This document shows positions 25,046 through 32,743 of a stretch of DNA of 32,743 bases, in pieces. Origin of the DNA: Acidobacteriota bacterium. Lineage in GTDB: Bacteria; Acidobacteriota; Vicinamibacteria; Vicinamibacterales; JAKQTR01. Location of the stretch: assembly GCA_026393675.1 (NCBI GenBank), contig JAPKZQ010000001.1, positions 1 to 32,743 on the forward strand, written 5' to 3'. The notes under the pieces were generated by a model. It was not told the DNA's origin. It was given only the letters and a program-made list of their open reading frames with translations, and did no database searches. The position numbers were made by a program, and so were the translations under genes. Numbering within the stretch: the first letter of the stretch is position 1; each line of letters begins with the position of its first letter.

Positions 25046-26068
25046 ATGATTGAAGCCGTCGTGTTCCCGCTCATCAAGATCGTCATTGTGCTGGCGGCGG
25101 TGCTGGCCACAGTGATGTACATCGTCCTGCTCGAGCGCAAGGTGCAGGCCTGGGTGCAGGTGCGGCTCGGCCCGATGCGCGTGGGGCCGCACGGCATCCT
25201 GCAGCCGCTGGCCGACGTGCTGAAGTTGTTCGTCAAGGAAGACATCACGCCGGTGATGGCCGACAAGTGGGTGTTTACGGCCGCGCCGATCATCGTGCTG
25301 GTGCCGGCGCTCATCGCGTTTGCAGTCATTCCGTTCGCCTCGAACGAGATGAAGCTGTTTGGCCTGCCGATCTCGGGCCGCATTGCCGACGTCAACGTCG
25401 GCCTGCTTTACATCGTGTCGGTCGCCTCGCTCGGGATCTACGGCATCATCCTCGGCGGCTGGGCGTCGAACAGCAAGTACCCGCTCATTGCCAGCCTCCG
25501 GGCGTCCGCCCAGCTCATCAGTTACGAGATCGCGGTGACGATGACGCTCGTCACGATCATCATGCTGGCGGGCACGCTCAGCATGGTGGGGATTGTCGAC
25601 GCGCAGGCGAAATCGGGGATGTGGTTCGCGTTCATGCAGCCGGTCGCGTTCTTCATCTACTTCGTGGGCGGGCTGGCCGAGACCAACCGCGCGCCGTTCG
25701 ACCTGCCGGAAGCCGAGCAGGAACTGGTCGCCGGGTTCCACACCGAGTACTCCGGGATGCGGTTCGCGTTCTTCTTCCTTGCCGAATACGCGAACATGAT
25801 CGTGGTGTCGGCGGTGGCGACGACGCTGTTTTTCGGAGGCTGGCTGCAGCCGTTCCCGAACGTTTCGTGGCTGTCGTGGCTCGGGGTCGTTCCGGGCTGG
25901 ATCTGGTTCTGCACGAAGACGTTCGTGTTCCTGTACGTCTTTCTGTGGGTACGCGCGACATTCCCGCGCTACCGCTACGACCAGCTCATGCGCCTGGGCT
26001 GGAAGTGGCTGATTCCGCTGGCCATCCTGAACGTTGTGGTGACCGGCTTCTTGAAGGTGCTGCTGTAA
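25046..26068 (+). CDS. nuoH: NADH-quinone oxidoreductase subunit H
   Basis: 340 residues, eight or so membrane helices. This is the subunit that links the quinone site to the proton pumps. Signatures: LLERKVQAWVQVRLGPMRVGPHGILQPLADVLKLFVKED, GGWASNSKYPLIASLRASAQLISYEIA, GGLAETNRAPFDLPEAEQELVAGFHTEYSGMRFAFFFLAEY and RATFPRYRYDQLMRLGWKWL. No Shine-Dalgarno before ATG 25046. nuoI is absent downstream, and nuoJ follows after 25 bp. Confidence 0.95.
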   Translation: MIEAVVFPLIKIVIVLAAVLATVMYIVLLERKVQAWVQVRLGPMRVGPHGILQPLADVLKLFVKEDITPVMADKWVFTAAPIIVLVPALIAFAVIPFASNEMKLFGLPISGRIADVNVGLLYIVSVASLGIYGIILGGWASNSKYPLIASLRASAQLISYEIAVTMTLVTIIMLAGTLSMVGIVDAQAKSGMWFAFMQPVAFFIYFVGGLAETNRAPFDLPEAEQELVAGFHTEYSGMRFAFFFLAEYANMIVVSAVATTLFFGGWLQPFPNVSWLSWLGVVPGWIWFCTKTFVFLYVFLWVRATFPRYRYDQLMRLGWKWLIPLAILNVVVTGFLKVLL

Positions 26069-26093
26069 GGGGCCGCGCCGGTCGCGGAGAGCT

Positions 26094-26594
26094 ATGGCCG
26101 AAGCCGTTGTGTTCTACATCTTCGCTTTGCTAATCCTCGGGTTCGCCGTGCTCGTCATCACGGCGAAGAGCACCGTGCACAGCGTGCTGTACCTCGTGGC
26201 GGATTTTCTGTGCGTGGCGGCGCTGTACGTCGTGCTGCAAGCCCAGTTCCTGGCGGTCATCCAGGTGATGGTGTACGCGGGCGGCATCGTCGTCCTGTAC
26301 CTGTTCGTGGTGATGCTGGTGAACCTGAAGCGCCCGCCGGAACTGCACCGTGATCCGCGCCGGCTCGGCCGGCTGGGCCTGGTGATGGCGCTGGCCGTGT
26401 TCGGGGAACTCGTGGCGATTAGCGCCTATGGCTGGCTCACGCCGTCGGGTGTCGCCGGCACGCTGGATCCGAAGAACATCGAGCAGGTCGGCCGCGCCCT
26501 GTACACCGACTACCTGGTGCCGTTCGAAGTCGCGTCGGTGTTGTTGCTGGTGGCGATGATTGGCGCCATCGTGCTGGCCAAGCGGGAGCTGTAG
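26094..26594 (+). CDS. nuoJ: NADH-quinone oxidoreductase subunit J
   Basis: 166 residues, five membrane helices. The third helix region [20 protein letters not shown] with its pi-bulge Tyr/Gly motif is diagnostic. The last helix is [27 protein letters not shown] precedes ATG 26094. Between nuoH and nuoK, where nuoI is lacking. Confidence 0.94.
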   Translation: MAEAVVFYIFALLILGFAVLVITAKSTVHSVLYLVADFLCVAALYVVLQAQFLAVIQVMVYAGGIVVLYLFVVMLVNLKRPPELHRDPRRLGRLGLVMALAVFGELVAISAYGWLTPSGVAGTLDPKNIEQVGRALYTDYLVPFEVASVLLLVAMIGAIVLAKREL

Positions 26595-26602
26595 AGGATC
26601 AG

Positions 26603-26905
26603 ATGATTACCCAGACGCATTACCTGGTGCTCTCGGCCGCGCTCTTCATGCTCGGCATCATCGGCGTGATGACGCGCCGCAACATCATCATCATTCTCAT
26701 GTCGATGGAGTTGATGCTCAATGCGGTGAATATCAATCTGATCGCGTTCTCGCGGCAGTTGGGGGACGTGACCGGGCAGGTCTTCGCCGTGTTTGTCATC
26801 TGCGTGGCGGCGGCCGAGGCCGCGGTGGGCCTGGGCATCATCGTCGCGTTCTACCGCAACAAGGAAACGATCAACATCGACGAGATGAACCTGTTGCGGT
26901 GGTGA
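26603..26905 (+). CDS. nuoK: NADH-quinone oxidoreductase subunit K
   Basis: 100 residues, three helices, the usual size. The conserved Glu residues of the proton path are present in the [17 protein letters not shown] and [21 protein letters not shown] segments. GAGGA precedes ATG 26603 by 4 nt; 8 bp separate it from nuoJ. Confidence 0.95.
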   Translation: MITQTHYLVLSAALFMLGIIGVMTRRNIIIILMSMELMLNAVNINLIAFSRQLGDVTGQVFAVFVICVAAAEAAVGLGIIVAFYRNKETINIDEMNLLRW

Positions 26906-26910
26906 GTCGT

Positions 26911-29259
26911 ATGCATTTGATCTGGCTGATCCCTCTGTTGCCTGCGTTTGGCGCCCTCGTGAACGGGGTCGTCGGGGTGCGCTACTTCACCAAGCGCACG
27001 GCGGGCCTGCTGGCGTGTGCGACGATGGCGGGCGCGCTGGCCCTGTCGCTCTACGCGTTCTTCGAACTGCTCGGGCTCGAGCCCGAGGCGCGCGAGTACG
27101 TGGTGCGTCCGCTGACGTGGATCTCCGCGCTGCCGCTGCAGCTGAAGGACGGTTCGATCGGCAGCTTCAGTATTCCGTGGGGATTCCGGCTCGATCCGCT
27201 CTCCGCGATGATGATTCTCGTCGTCACCGGGATCGGGTTCCTGATCCACGTGTACTCGGTCGGCTACATGCACGGAGAGTCGAGAGGCGCCTACGCGCGC
27301 TTCTTCGCGTATCTCAACCTCTTCGTGTTCTTCATGCTGATGCTCGTCCTCGGCGACAACTTCGCCGTGATGTTCGTCGGGTGGGAGGGCGTCGGGCTCT
27401 GTTCGTACCTGCTGATCGGCTACTACTACGAGAAAAAGAGCGCATCGGACGCCGGCAAGAAAGCCTTCATCGTCAATCGCATCGGGGACTGGGGCTTCAT
27501 CGTTGGGATGTTCCTCGTCTTCTCGGTGTTCGGCACGCTGGATTTCCGGGCTGTCGCCAACGCCGCCGGGTCGATGCCGGTCGAGAGCGCGGGCTTCGGG
27601 ACGCTGTCGCTCATCACGCTGCTGCTGTTTGTCGGGGCCACCGGCAAGTCGGCGCAGATCCCCCTCTACGTCTGGTTGCCAGACGCGATGGAGGGCCCGA
27701 CGCCAGTCTCCGCGCTGATCCACGCGGCGACGATGGTGACGGCCGGCGTCTACATGGTGGGCCGCAACGCCGTGCTCTTCTCGCACTCGCCGGAGACGAT
27801 GCAGATCGTGGCGATTGTCGGCGTGGCTACCGCCTTCGTGGCGGCCACGATCGGCCTCGTCCAGAACGACATCAAGCGGGTTCTGGCGTACTCGACCGTG
27901 TCTCAGCTGGGCTTCATGTTCCTGGCGATGGGCGTGGGCGCATTCGCCGCGGGCACGTTCCACCTCATGACGCATGCGTTCTTCAAGGCGCTGCTCTTCC
28001 TCTGTTCGGGCTCCGTCATTCACGCGATGGCCGGCCAGCAGGACATGCGGCACATGGGCGGCCTCAAGAAGTACCTGCCCGTGACGTACGTGACGATGCT
28101 CATCGGCACGCTGGCGATCGCAGGCATTTTTCCGCTGTCGGGGTTCTTCAGCAAGGACGAGATTCTGTTCCGCGCGTTTCTCAGCAACAAGTACATCTGG
28201 GGCGTAGCGGTCGTCACGGCGTTGATGACGGCGTTCTACATGTATCGCCTGATGTCGATGACCTTCTTCGGCACGTACCGTGGCCCGGCGTTTGAGGGGG
28301 CGGGTGGTCACGGATACGCCGGCAAAGGCCACGGACCAGCGGCGGCCGGCCATGGGGCGGCGCCTGGGCATGCGAATGCCAGCCACGGCGGACAGGGCGG
28401 TGGTCACGCAGCAGCCGATGCCAGCCTCGGCGGCGGTGGAACCCATGGCCACGCCGTAGCCGGTCACGGCGAAGGCGGGTGGCACGGGCCGCACGAGTCG
28501 CCGAAGTCGATGACGATCCCGCTCCTGATTCTGGCCGTGGGCGCCATCATCGCGGGCTTCGTGGGCTGGCCGGCCGCGCTCGGGGGCAACAACGACATCG
28601 AGCACTTCTTGCACCCCAGTTTCATTGCTCGAACTGCGGAGACTGCCAAGCACGCCGTCGAGGGTGCAACCCTGAGCGAGTCTGCGCATGTGGCCGAGTC
28701 GAAGGTTGGGTTGGCGCATGAGGGCGCGGCTCCGGCGTCAGCCGGAGTCCTGAGCGAGCAGGAAGGGGCAGGCGAGTCGAAGGAGCACGTGTCCTGGTAC
28801 GTCGAGATCGGCCTGATGCTGTTCTCGCTGCTCATCGGCATCACGGGCATCATGGTCGCCTATCGCTTCTACGTGCGAGCGCCTGAGATTGCCGACAAAC
28901 TCGCGCAGCGGTGGGCCGGCGCTCATCGCGTGCTTTCCAACAAGTACTACGTAGACGAATTCTACGACGCCACGGCGATCGCCGGCACGATGGCATCGGC
29001 CCGCGGCCTCTGGGTGTTCGACGCGAAGGTCGTCGACGGCGCCGTCAACGGCACCGGCTGGTTGACGATGTTCTCGTCGTGGTTCTCACATGTGATTGAC
29101 AAGTACGTCGTCGACGGCCTCGTCAACTTCGTCGGGGCCGTGCTGGAGGAGGGGAGCTTCGTGTTCCGCCGCTTCCAGACCGGCCTGATTCAGAACTACG
29201 CGCTCGTCATGTTGTTCGGCGTGTTTGCGTTCGTGAGCATCTACCTCATGAAGCGGTAG
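26911..29259 (+). CDS. nuoL: NADH-quinone oxidoreductase subunit L with His-rich loop and repeat insert
   Basis: 782 residues, well above the usual 610-660. The antiporter-like core is intact: GWEGVGLCSYLLIGYYY, GKSAQIPLYVWLPDAMEGPTPVSALIHAATMVTAGVYM, and LLFLCSGSVIHAM. The extra length comes from two inserts: a Gly/His/Ala loop (about 459-527, eleven His between 467 and 528) before HESPKSM, and a segment of about 45 residues (580-625) that holds two copies of an LSExx...ESK element encoded by interspersed DNA repeats. Start ATG 26911; GTG 26902 would overlap the nuoK stop as GTGA. It ends with a transverse-helix-like tail and a last membrane helix. Confidence 0.93.
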   Translation: MHLIWLIPLLPAFGALVNGVVGVRYFTKRTAGLLACATMAGALALSLYAFFELLGLEPEAREYVVRPLTWISALPLQLKDGSIGSFSIPWGFRLDPLSAMMILVVTGIGFLIHVYSVGYMHGESRGAYARFFAYLNLFVFFMLMLVLGDNFAVMFVGWEGVGLCSYLLIGYYYEKKSASDAGKKAFIVNRIGDWGFIVGMFLVFSVFGTLDFRAVANAAGSMPVESAGFGTLSLITLLLFVGATGKSAQIPLYVWLPDAMEGPTPVSALIHAATMVTAGVYMVGRNAVLFSHSPETMQIVAIVGVATAFVAATIGLVQNDIKRVLAYSTVSQLGFMFLAMGVGAFAAGTFHLMTHAFFKALLFLCSGSVIHAMAGQQDMRHMGGLKKYLPVTYVTMLIGTLAIAGIFPLSGFFSKDEILFRAFLSNKYIWGVAVVTALMTAFYMYRLMSMTFFGTYRGPAFEGAGGHGYAGKGHGPAAAGHGAAPGHANASHGGQGGGHAAADASLGGGGTHGHAVAGHGEGGWHGPHESPKSMTIPLLILAVGAIIAGFVGWPAALGGNNDIEHFLHPSFIARTAETAKHAVEGATLSESAHVAESKVGLAHEGAAPASAGVLSEQEGAGESKEHVSWYVEIGLMLFSLLIGITGIMVAYRFYVRAPEIADKLAQRWAGAHRVLSNKYYVDEFYDATAIAGTMASARGLWVFDAKVVDGAVNGTGWLTMFSSWFSHVIDKYVVDGLVNFVGAVLEEGSFVFRRFQTGLIQNYALVMLFGVFAFVSIYLMKR
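28670..28705 (+). repeat. Interspersed 36-bp repeat, copy A (in nuoL)
   Basis: CCCTGAGCGAGTCTGCG, 9 variable bases, then GAGTCGAAGG. Translated in frame as LSESAHVAESK (588-598). It is the same length and phase as copy C in nuoM, and similar in style to the CCCTGAGC...TCGAAGGG extragenic repeats of many genomes. Confidence 0.7.
28749..28783 (+). repeat. Interspersed repeat, copy B (in nuoL)
   Basis: CCTGAGCGAG, a 15-base variable middle, then GAGTCGAAGG ending; translated LSEQEGAGESK (614-624). It lacks the TCTGCG part of copies A and C, so it is either degenerate or a variant. Confidence 0.55.
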
Positions 29260-29301
29260 GCGGATGCTGATTCGGGTGACACTTAATCCAGGACGGCAGC
29301 A

Positions 29302-31053
29302 GTGAGCTACGCCAACTCCCATCTCCTCTCGATCATTCTGTTCACCCCGCTTATTGGGGCTGCGCTGCTCCTGTTCGTGAGCCGGCAGCAGGCGAACCTC
29401 ATCCGGTGGATCGCGAACATCGTCGCGCTCATCGGGTTCGTGGTATCCCTGCCGCTGTGGTTCGCGTACGACCCGGCCGGCGCGCAGTTCCAGTTCGTCG
29501 AGCGGATGCCATGGATTCCGTCGATCGGGGCGGAGTACTTTCTGGGCGTGGACGGGTTCAGCGTGCTGCTGATCCTGCTGACGACCCTGATGGGCAGCAT
29601 CGCCATCCTGTCGTCGTGGACAGCCATCACCGAGCGGGTCAAGGAGTACTACATCTTCCTGCTCATTCTCCAGAGTGGGATGATCGGCGCCTTCGTGTCG
29701 CTCGACTTCCTGCTGTTCTTCCTGTTCTGGGAAGTGATGCTGGTGCCGATGTACTTCCTGATCGGCATCTGGGGCAGCGATCGCCGGCTCTACTCGGCCA
29801 TCAAGTTCTTCCTCTACACGCTGGTCGGCAGCGTGGTGATGCTGCTCGGCATCCTGGCGCTCTACTTCCACTATCACGAAGTGGCGCAGGTGTGGACGTT
29901 CGACATCACGAAGTACCAGGCGGCGAACATCCCGACCAATCTGCAGTGGTGGCTGTTCCTGGCGTTCTTCCTCGGGTTCTCCATCAAGGTCCCGATGTTC
30001 CCGTTCCACACGTGGTTGCCTGATGCGCACACCGATGCGCCCACGGCCGGGTCGGTGATTCTGGCGGCCATTCTCCTGAAGATGGGGACATACGGCTTCA
30101 TCCGGTTCAGCCTGCCGATCCTGCCCGACGCCTCGCGCACGTTCGTGCCGATGATGGTGACGCTCTCGATTATCGGCATCATCTACGGCGCGCTGGTCGC
30201 GATGGCGCAGAAGGACTGGAAGCGGCTGGTCGCCTACTCGAGCGTGAGCCACATGGGCATGGTGACGTTGGGCATGTTCGCGCTCAACCCGGTCGGCATG
30301 ACCGGCAGCATCATCCAGCAGTTGAATCACGGGATCTCGACCGGCGCCCTCTTCCTGATCGTCGGGATCGTCTATGAGCGGCGGCACACGCGCCAGATCT
30401 CCGAGTACAGCGGGCTGTCGAAGGTGATGCCCATCTATGCCGCCGTCTTCATGATCATGACGATGTCGTCGATCGGCCTGCCGACGTTGAACGGGTTCAT
30501 CGGCGAGTTCCTGATCCTGCAGGGCGCGTTTACCGCCAACATCTGGTGGGCGGTGGCGGCCGGAAGCGGCGTCGTGCTGGGTGCGGCCTACATGCTCTGG
30601 CTCTATCAGCGGACGATGTTCGGCAAGATCGAGAATCCGAAGAACGAGAATCTACCCGACCTGAACCTCCGTGAGTTCATGACCTTCGCGCCGCTCATCA
30701 TCCTGGCGGTGTGGATCGGCATCTATCCGACGCCGTTTCTCGAGCGAGTGGACCCGACCGTCAAGACGGTCATCGCACGGCTGAATTCGGCCTATGCGGC
30801 CCCGGCTCTGGCGAAGGCGGCGAAGCCCAAGGACTGCGGCGATGCGCAGGCCGCCAAGCCCGCCAACCCGTTCGTATCGATGGCGCCGTGCGATCCGGGG
30901 ATCGAAGGGGCCGCGAAGCCGGCAGTCAAGCCACCGGCGACCCCCGGCAAGCCTGCGAAAGACTCCGAGTCGAAAGGTGGTTCGAAGGAGCCTGCCCTGA
31001 GCGAGTCTGCGAAAGGGTCCGAGTCGAAGGGCCCGACCGGAGGGCGCGACTGA
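29302..31053 (+). CDS. nuoM: NADH-quinone oxidoreductase subunit M with extended C-terminal tail
   Basis: 583 residues (about 490-510 usual). The antiporter core is typical: FFLFWEVMLVPMYFLIGIWG (conserved Glu), GFSIKVPMFPFHTWLPDAHTDAPTAGSVILAAILLKMGTYG (Lys, His), KRLVAYSSVSHMGMV and NGFIGEFLILQGAF. After about residue 494 comes a non-membrane tail of 89 residues, Ala/Lys/Pro-rich then Ser/Glu/Lys-rich, with two Cys (C512 and one in SMAPCDPG) and the repeat-coded LSESAKGSESKG (566-577). Start GTG 29302 with AGGA 8 nt upstream. Its stop shares one base with the nuoN start. Confidence 0.93.
   Translation: MSYANSHLLSIILFTPLIGAALLLFVSRQQANLIRWIANIVALIGFVVSLPLWFAYDPAGAQFQFVERMPWIPSIGAEYFLGVDGFSVLLILLTTLMGSIAILSSWTAITERVKEYYIFLLILQSGMIGAFVSLDFLLFFLFWEVMLVPMYFLIGIWGSDRRLYSAIKFFLYTLVGSVVMLLGILALYFHYHEVAQVWTFDITKYQAANIPTNLQWWLFLAFFLGFSIKVPMFPFHTWLPDAHTDAPTAGSVILAAILLKMGTYGFIRFSLPILPDASRTFVPMMVTLSIIGIIYGALVAMAQKDWKRLVAYSSVSHMGMVTLGMFALNPVGMTGSIIQQLNHGISTGALFLIVGIVYERRHTRQISEYSGLSKVMPIYAAVFMIMTMSSIGLPTLNGFIGEFLILQGAFTANIWWAVAAGSGVVLGAAYMLWLYQRTMFGKIENPKNENLPDLNLREFMTFAPLIILAVWIGIYPTPFLERVDPTVKTVIARLNSAYAAPALAKAAKPKDCGDAQAAKPANPFVSMAPCDPGIEGAAKPAVKPPATPGKPAKDSESKGGSKEPALSESAKGSESKGPTGGRD
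30995..31030 (+). repeat. Interspersed 36-bp repeat, copy C (in nuoM)
   Basis: CCCTGAGCGAGTCTGCG, 9 bases, GAGTCGAAGG; identical to copy A outside the 9-base middle. Partial echoes (CCGAGTCGAAAGG at 30965-30977, TTCGAAGG at 30981-30988) lie just upstream. Confidence 0.7.
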
Positions 31054-32528
31054 TGCCAGCCTGGTTCTCGCCCACTGATCTGTATTACCTGCTGCCGGAG
31101 CTGGTGCTCACCGGCGCCACGCTGCTGCTGCTCATCGTGAACACGTTCACGCCGCGGCCGCGTCAGCGGTTTATGTCGTGGTTCGGCCTCGGGGCCCTTG
31201 TCGCGTCCGGCGTTGCGCTCGCGTCGGTGGCCGGTGGGCCGCCCTTGAGCCTCGCGCACGGCGTGGTCGCGATCGACGCGTTCGGGACGTTCTTCAAGGC
31301 CATCTTCCTGCTCTCCGCGGCGCTGACGCTGCTGATGTCGATGCGGTACCTCGATGTCGAGGGCGCGCGGCACGGCGAGTACGTCTTCATGGTGCTGTGC
31401 GCGACGATCGGCATGATGTTCATGGCCGGCGGCACCGACCTCATCACGCTGTTCATCGGCCTCGAGACGATGGCGATTGCCTTCTACATCCTGGCCGGGA
31501 TGCTCAAGACCAACCGCCTGTCGAACGAGGCGGCGGTCAAGTACTTCCTGCTGGGCACGTTCTCGCTCGGGCTGCTGTTGTACGGGATGTCGCTGCTGTA
31601 CGGGATGTCGGGCACCACCAACCTGCGCGCGCTGGCCATCAAGATCGCCGAGCATGGACGCGACCCGTGGCTTGTATTGGCCGTCATTCTCATCGTCGCC
31701 GGCATGGGCTTCAAGATTGCGGCCGTGCCGTTCCACATGTGGGCGCCGGATGTGTACGAGGGCGCGCCAACGCCGATCACCGCCTTCCTGTCTGTCGGTT
31801 CGAAGGCGGCCTCGTTCGCCATGCTGCTCAGGATCTTCATCGAAGGCCTGCCGTCGATGGCCGACGACTGGAAGGTCCTGTTCTATGCCCTGGCGATCGT
31901 CACCATGACGGTGGGCAACATCGCCGCGCTGACGCAAACCAATATCAAGCGCATGCTGGCGTACTCGTCGATCGCGCACGCCGGGTACCTGTTGATTGGC
32001 GTGGTCGCCGGCACGCCGCGTGGCGTCGCGGCCATGATGATCTATCTGGTGGTCTACGCCTTCATGCAGATCGGCGCCTTCGCCGTCGTCATCATGATGC
32101 GCCGTACGGACGCCATCGGCGACGAACTCAAGGACCTGAGCGGCCTGTATGCGCGCCAGCCGTTCGGCGCCCTGGCGATGCTCATCTTCATGCTGTCGCT
32201 TGGCGGGATCCCGCCGACCGCCGGCTTCATGGGTAAGTTCTGGTTGTTCAGCGCGGCCATCGATGCGCAGTACTACTGGCTGGCCGTCCTGGGCGTCCTC
32301 AACAGCGCCATCTCGCTCTACTACTACCTGCGCATTGTCGTGTACATGTTCATGAAGGGCGATCCCACCGGCTCTGATCCGAAGCCGGCACCCGCGCTGA
32401 CGGCGGTGCTGGTGGTCACGCTGGCCGCCACGATCATCCTTGGCGTCTACCCGCGCCCGTTGTTCGAGTTGGCGGAAGCGTCTGCCAAGACGCTCGGCGT
32501 TGTCGCTGCGGCCGCGACCCGGTTCTGA
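31053..32528 (+). CDS. nuoN: NADH-quinone oxidoreductase subunit N
   Basis: 491 residues, about 14 membrane helices. Third antiporter-like subunit: LFIGLETMAIAFYILAGMLK (conserved Glu), NEAAVKYFLLGTFSLGLLLYGMSLLYG (Lys), GFKIAAVPFHMWAPDVYEGAPTPITAFLSVGSKAASFA, NIKRMLAYSSIAHAGYLLIG and GIPPTAGFMGKFWLF. ATG 31053 lies in TGATG with the nuoM stop. It ends the operon; hairpins follow directly. Confidence 0.95.
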   Translation: MPAWFSPTDLYYLLPELVLTGATLLLLIVNTFTPRPRQRFMSWFGLGALVASGVALASVAGGPPLSLAHGVVAIDAFGTFFKAIFLLSAALTLLMSMRYLDVEGARHGEYVFMVLCATIGMMFMAGGTDLITLFIGLETMAIAFYILAGMLKTNRLSNEAAVKYFLLGTFSLGLLLYGMSLLYGMSGTTNLRALAIKIAEHGRDPWLVLAVILIVAGMGFKIAAVPFHMWAPDVYEGAPTPITAFLSVGSKAASFAMLLRIFIEGLPSMADDWKVLFYALAIVTMTVGNIAALTQTNIKRMLAYSSIAHAGYLLIGVVAGTPRGVAAMMIYLVVYAFMQIGAFAVVIMMRRTDAIGDELKDLSGLYARQPFGALAMLIFMLSLGGIPPTAGFMGKFWLFSAAIDAQYYWLAVLGVLNSAISLYYYLRIVVYMFMKGDPTGSDPKPAPALTAVLVVTLAATIILGVYPRPLFELAEASAKTLGVVAAAATRF

Positions 32529-32538
32529 GCGGAAAAGA

Positions 32539-32570
32539 AGGGGCCCGGCCCGGCTGCGAGGACGGCCCCT
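32539..32570 (+). terminator. Terminator-like hairpin after nuoN
   Basis: 7-bp stem AGGGGCC/GGCCCCT (32539-32545 with 32564-32570) with an 18-nt GC-rich loop, 10 nt past the stop; no T-run follows. Confidence 0.45.
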
Positions 32571-32571
32571 G

Positions 32572-32627
32572 GGATCGCCGGGCTCCAGCCCGGCATGGTC
32601 CGAAGCCACGCTGGAGCGTGGCGATCC
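32572..32627. repeat. REPIN-like pair of palindromes
   Basis: Two 18-bp palindromes, GCCGGGCTCCAGCCCGGC (32577-32594) and GCCACGCTGGAGCGTGGC (32605-32622), sit in opposite orientation (CTCCAG versus CTGGAG core) with 10 bp between. An outer 8-bp repeat GGATCGCC/GGCGATCC (32572-32579 with 32620-32627) closes both. The layout is that of a mobile REP doublet spread by a RAYT-type transposase; none is in view. Confidence 0.65.
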
Positions 32628-32743
32628 GTGCGCCTGTAAGTGTGCCATGACCCGAGAGGTGCAAGTCCTCTCCAGGCAAACGCTCTCCGGCCTGAAGCCG
32701 ACGATTACTGCGCCGCCGCGAGGCGGGGTGGGGAGCTATCGGA
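32628..32743 (+). mobile_element. Probable 5' end of a group II intron, cut by the window edge
   Basis: GTGCGCC at 32628 matches the conserved 5' end of bacterial group II introns. About 30 nt on, GAGAGG/CCTCTC closes a TGCAAGT loop, followed by CAGGCAAAC, comparable in position to the first small hairpin of domain I in known introns. GCCTGAAGCCGACGATTACTG follows. It starts exactly at the end of the hairpin pair behind nuoN. The reverse transcriptase and domains V-VI would lie beyond the window, so this rests on the 5' pattern only. Confidence 0.45.

Noticed and set aside
23755-25046. nuoE, F, G remnant between nuoD and nuoH
   Set aside because: The gap is 151 bp and consists mainly of heptamer repeats; no trace of coding sequence is visible.
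26851-28719. Long minus-strand open frame (622 codons) antisense to nuoL
   Set aside because: It mirrors the codon bias of nuoL; the protein is Arg/His/Asp-rich with no domain. The same holds for antisense frames at 29086-30387 and 30792-32648.
1-32743. CRISPR arrays, tRNA or rRNA genes, complete insertion sequences, restriction or phage-defence genes
   Set aside because: No spaced direct repeats, cloverleaf, rRNA motif or transposase frame was recognised by eye; the real frames are housekeeping or envelope genes.

Overview
The window is high-GC bacterial chromosome, densely packed, with many start/stop overlaps of the GTGA, ATGA or TGATG type. It most likely comes from an Acidobacteriota member, possibly the Vicinamibacteria. 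The main reasons are two secreted VWFA proteins of the kind expanded in that phylum, the high GC content and the overall gene mix. No 16S or marker tree can be built from this stretch, so the assignment is inference.

Region 1 (1-8258) is pyrimidine biosynthesis. pyrK-pyrD, the electron-transfer and catalytic subunits of a class 1B dihydroorotate dehydrogenase, run leftward. Divergent to them is a membrane-anchored alkaline-phosphatase-superfamily protein whose active site looks degenerate. Next comes pyrR-pyrB-pyrC and a divergent orotate phosphoribosyltransferase paralogue as one translationally coupled operon. Its leader holds a good PyrR-binding hairpin and a possible leader peptide. The operon ends in a long inverted repeat, followed by a DUF2400/TIGR02757 gene.

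Region 2 (8158-11739, minus strand) has a GT4 and a GT2 glycosyltransferase (envelope sugar assembly) and a TolC-type outer-membrane protein, so the cell is diderm.

Region 3 (11891-17560, plus strand) has a second, canonical pyrE, then truA, then the isoprenoid/phospholipid/envelope-stress block uppS-cdsA-dxr-rseP.

Region 4 (17741-22377, minus strand) has a run of two VWFA proteins (one with an intact metal site, one degenerate), a CobA-HemD fusion for siroheme/heme synthesis, and a polytopic GT2 glycosyltransferase.

Region 5 (22455-32528, plus strand) is a respiratory complex I operon in the order nuoA-C-D-H-J-K-L-M-N. The five subunits that carry FMN or Fe-S centres (B, E, F, G, I) are exactly the ones missing. 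NuoL carries a His/Gly-rich loop. NuoL and NuoM both carry in-frame copies of a short interspersed DNA repeat.

The window closes (32529-32743) with a terminator-like hairpin, a REPIN-like pair of palindromes, and what looks like the 5' end of a group II intron. A second theme is a dispersed heptamer repeat (AGGCGNN / CGCCTNN) filling three intergenic gaps.
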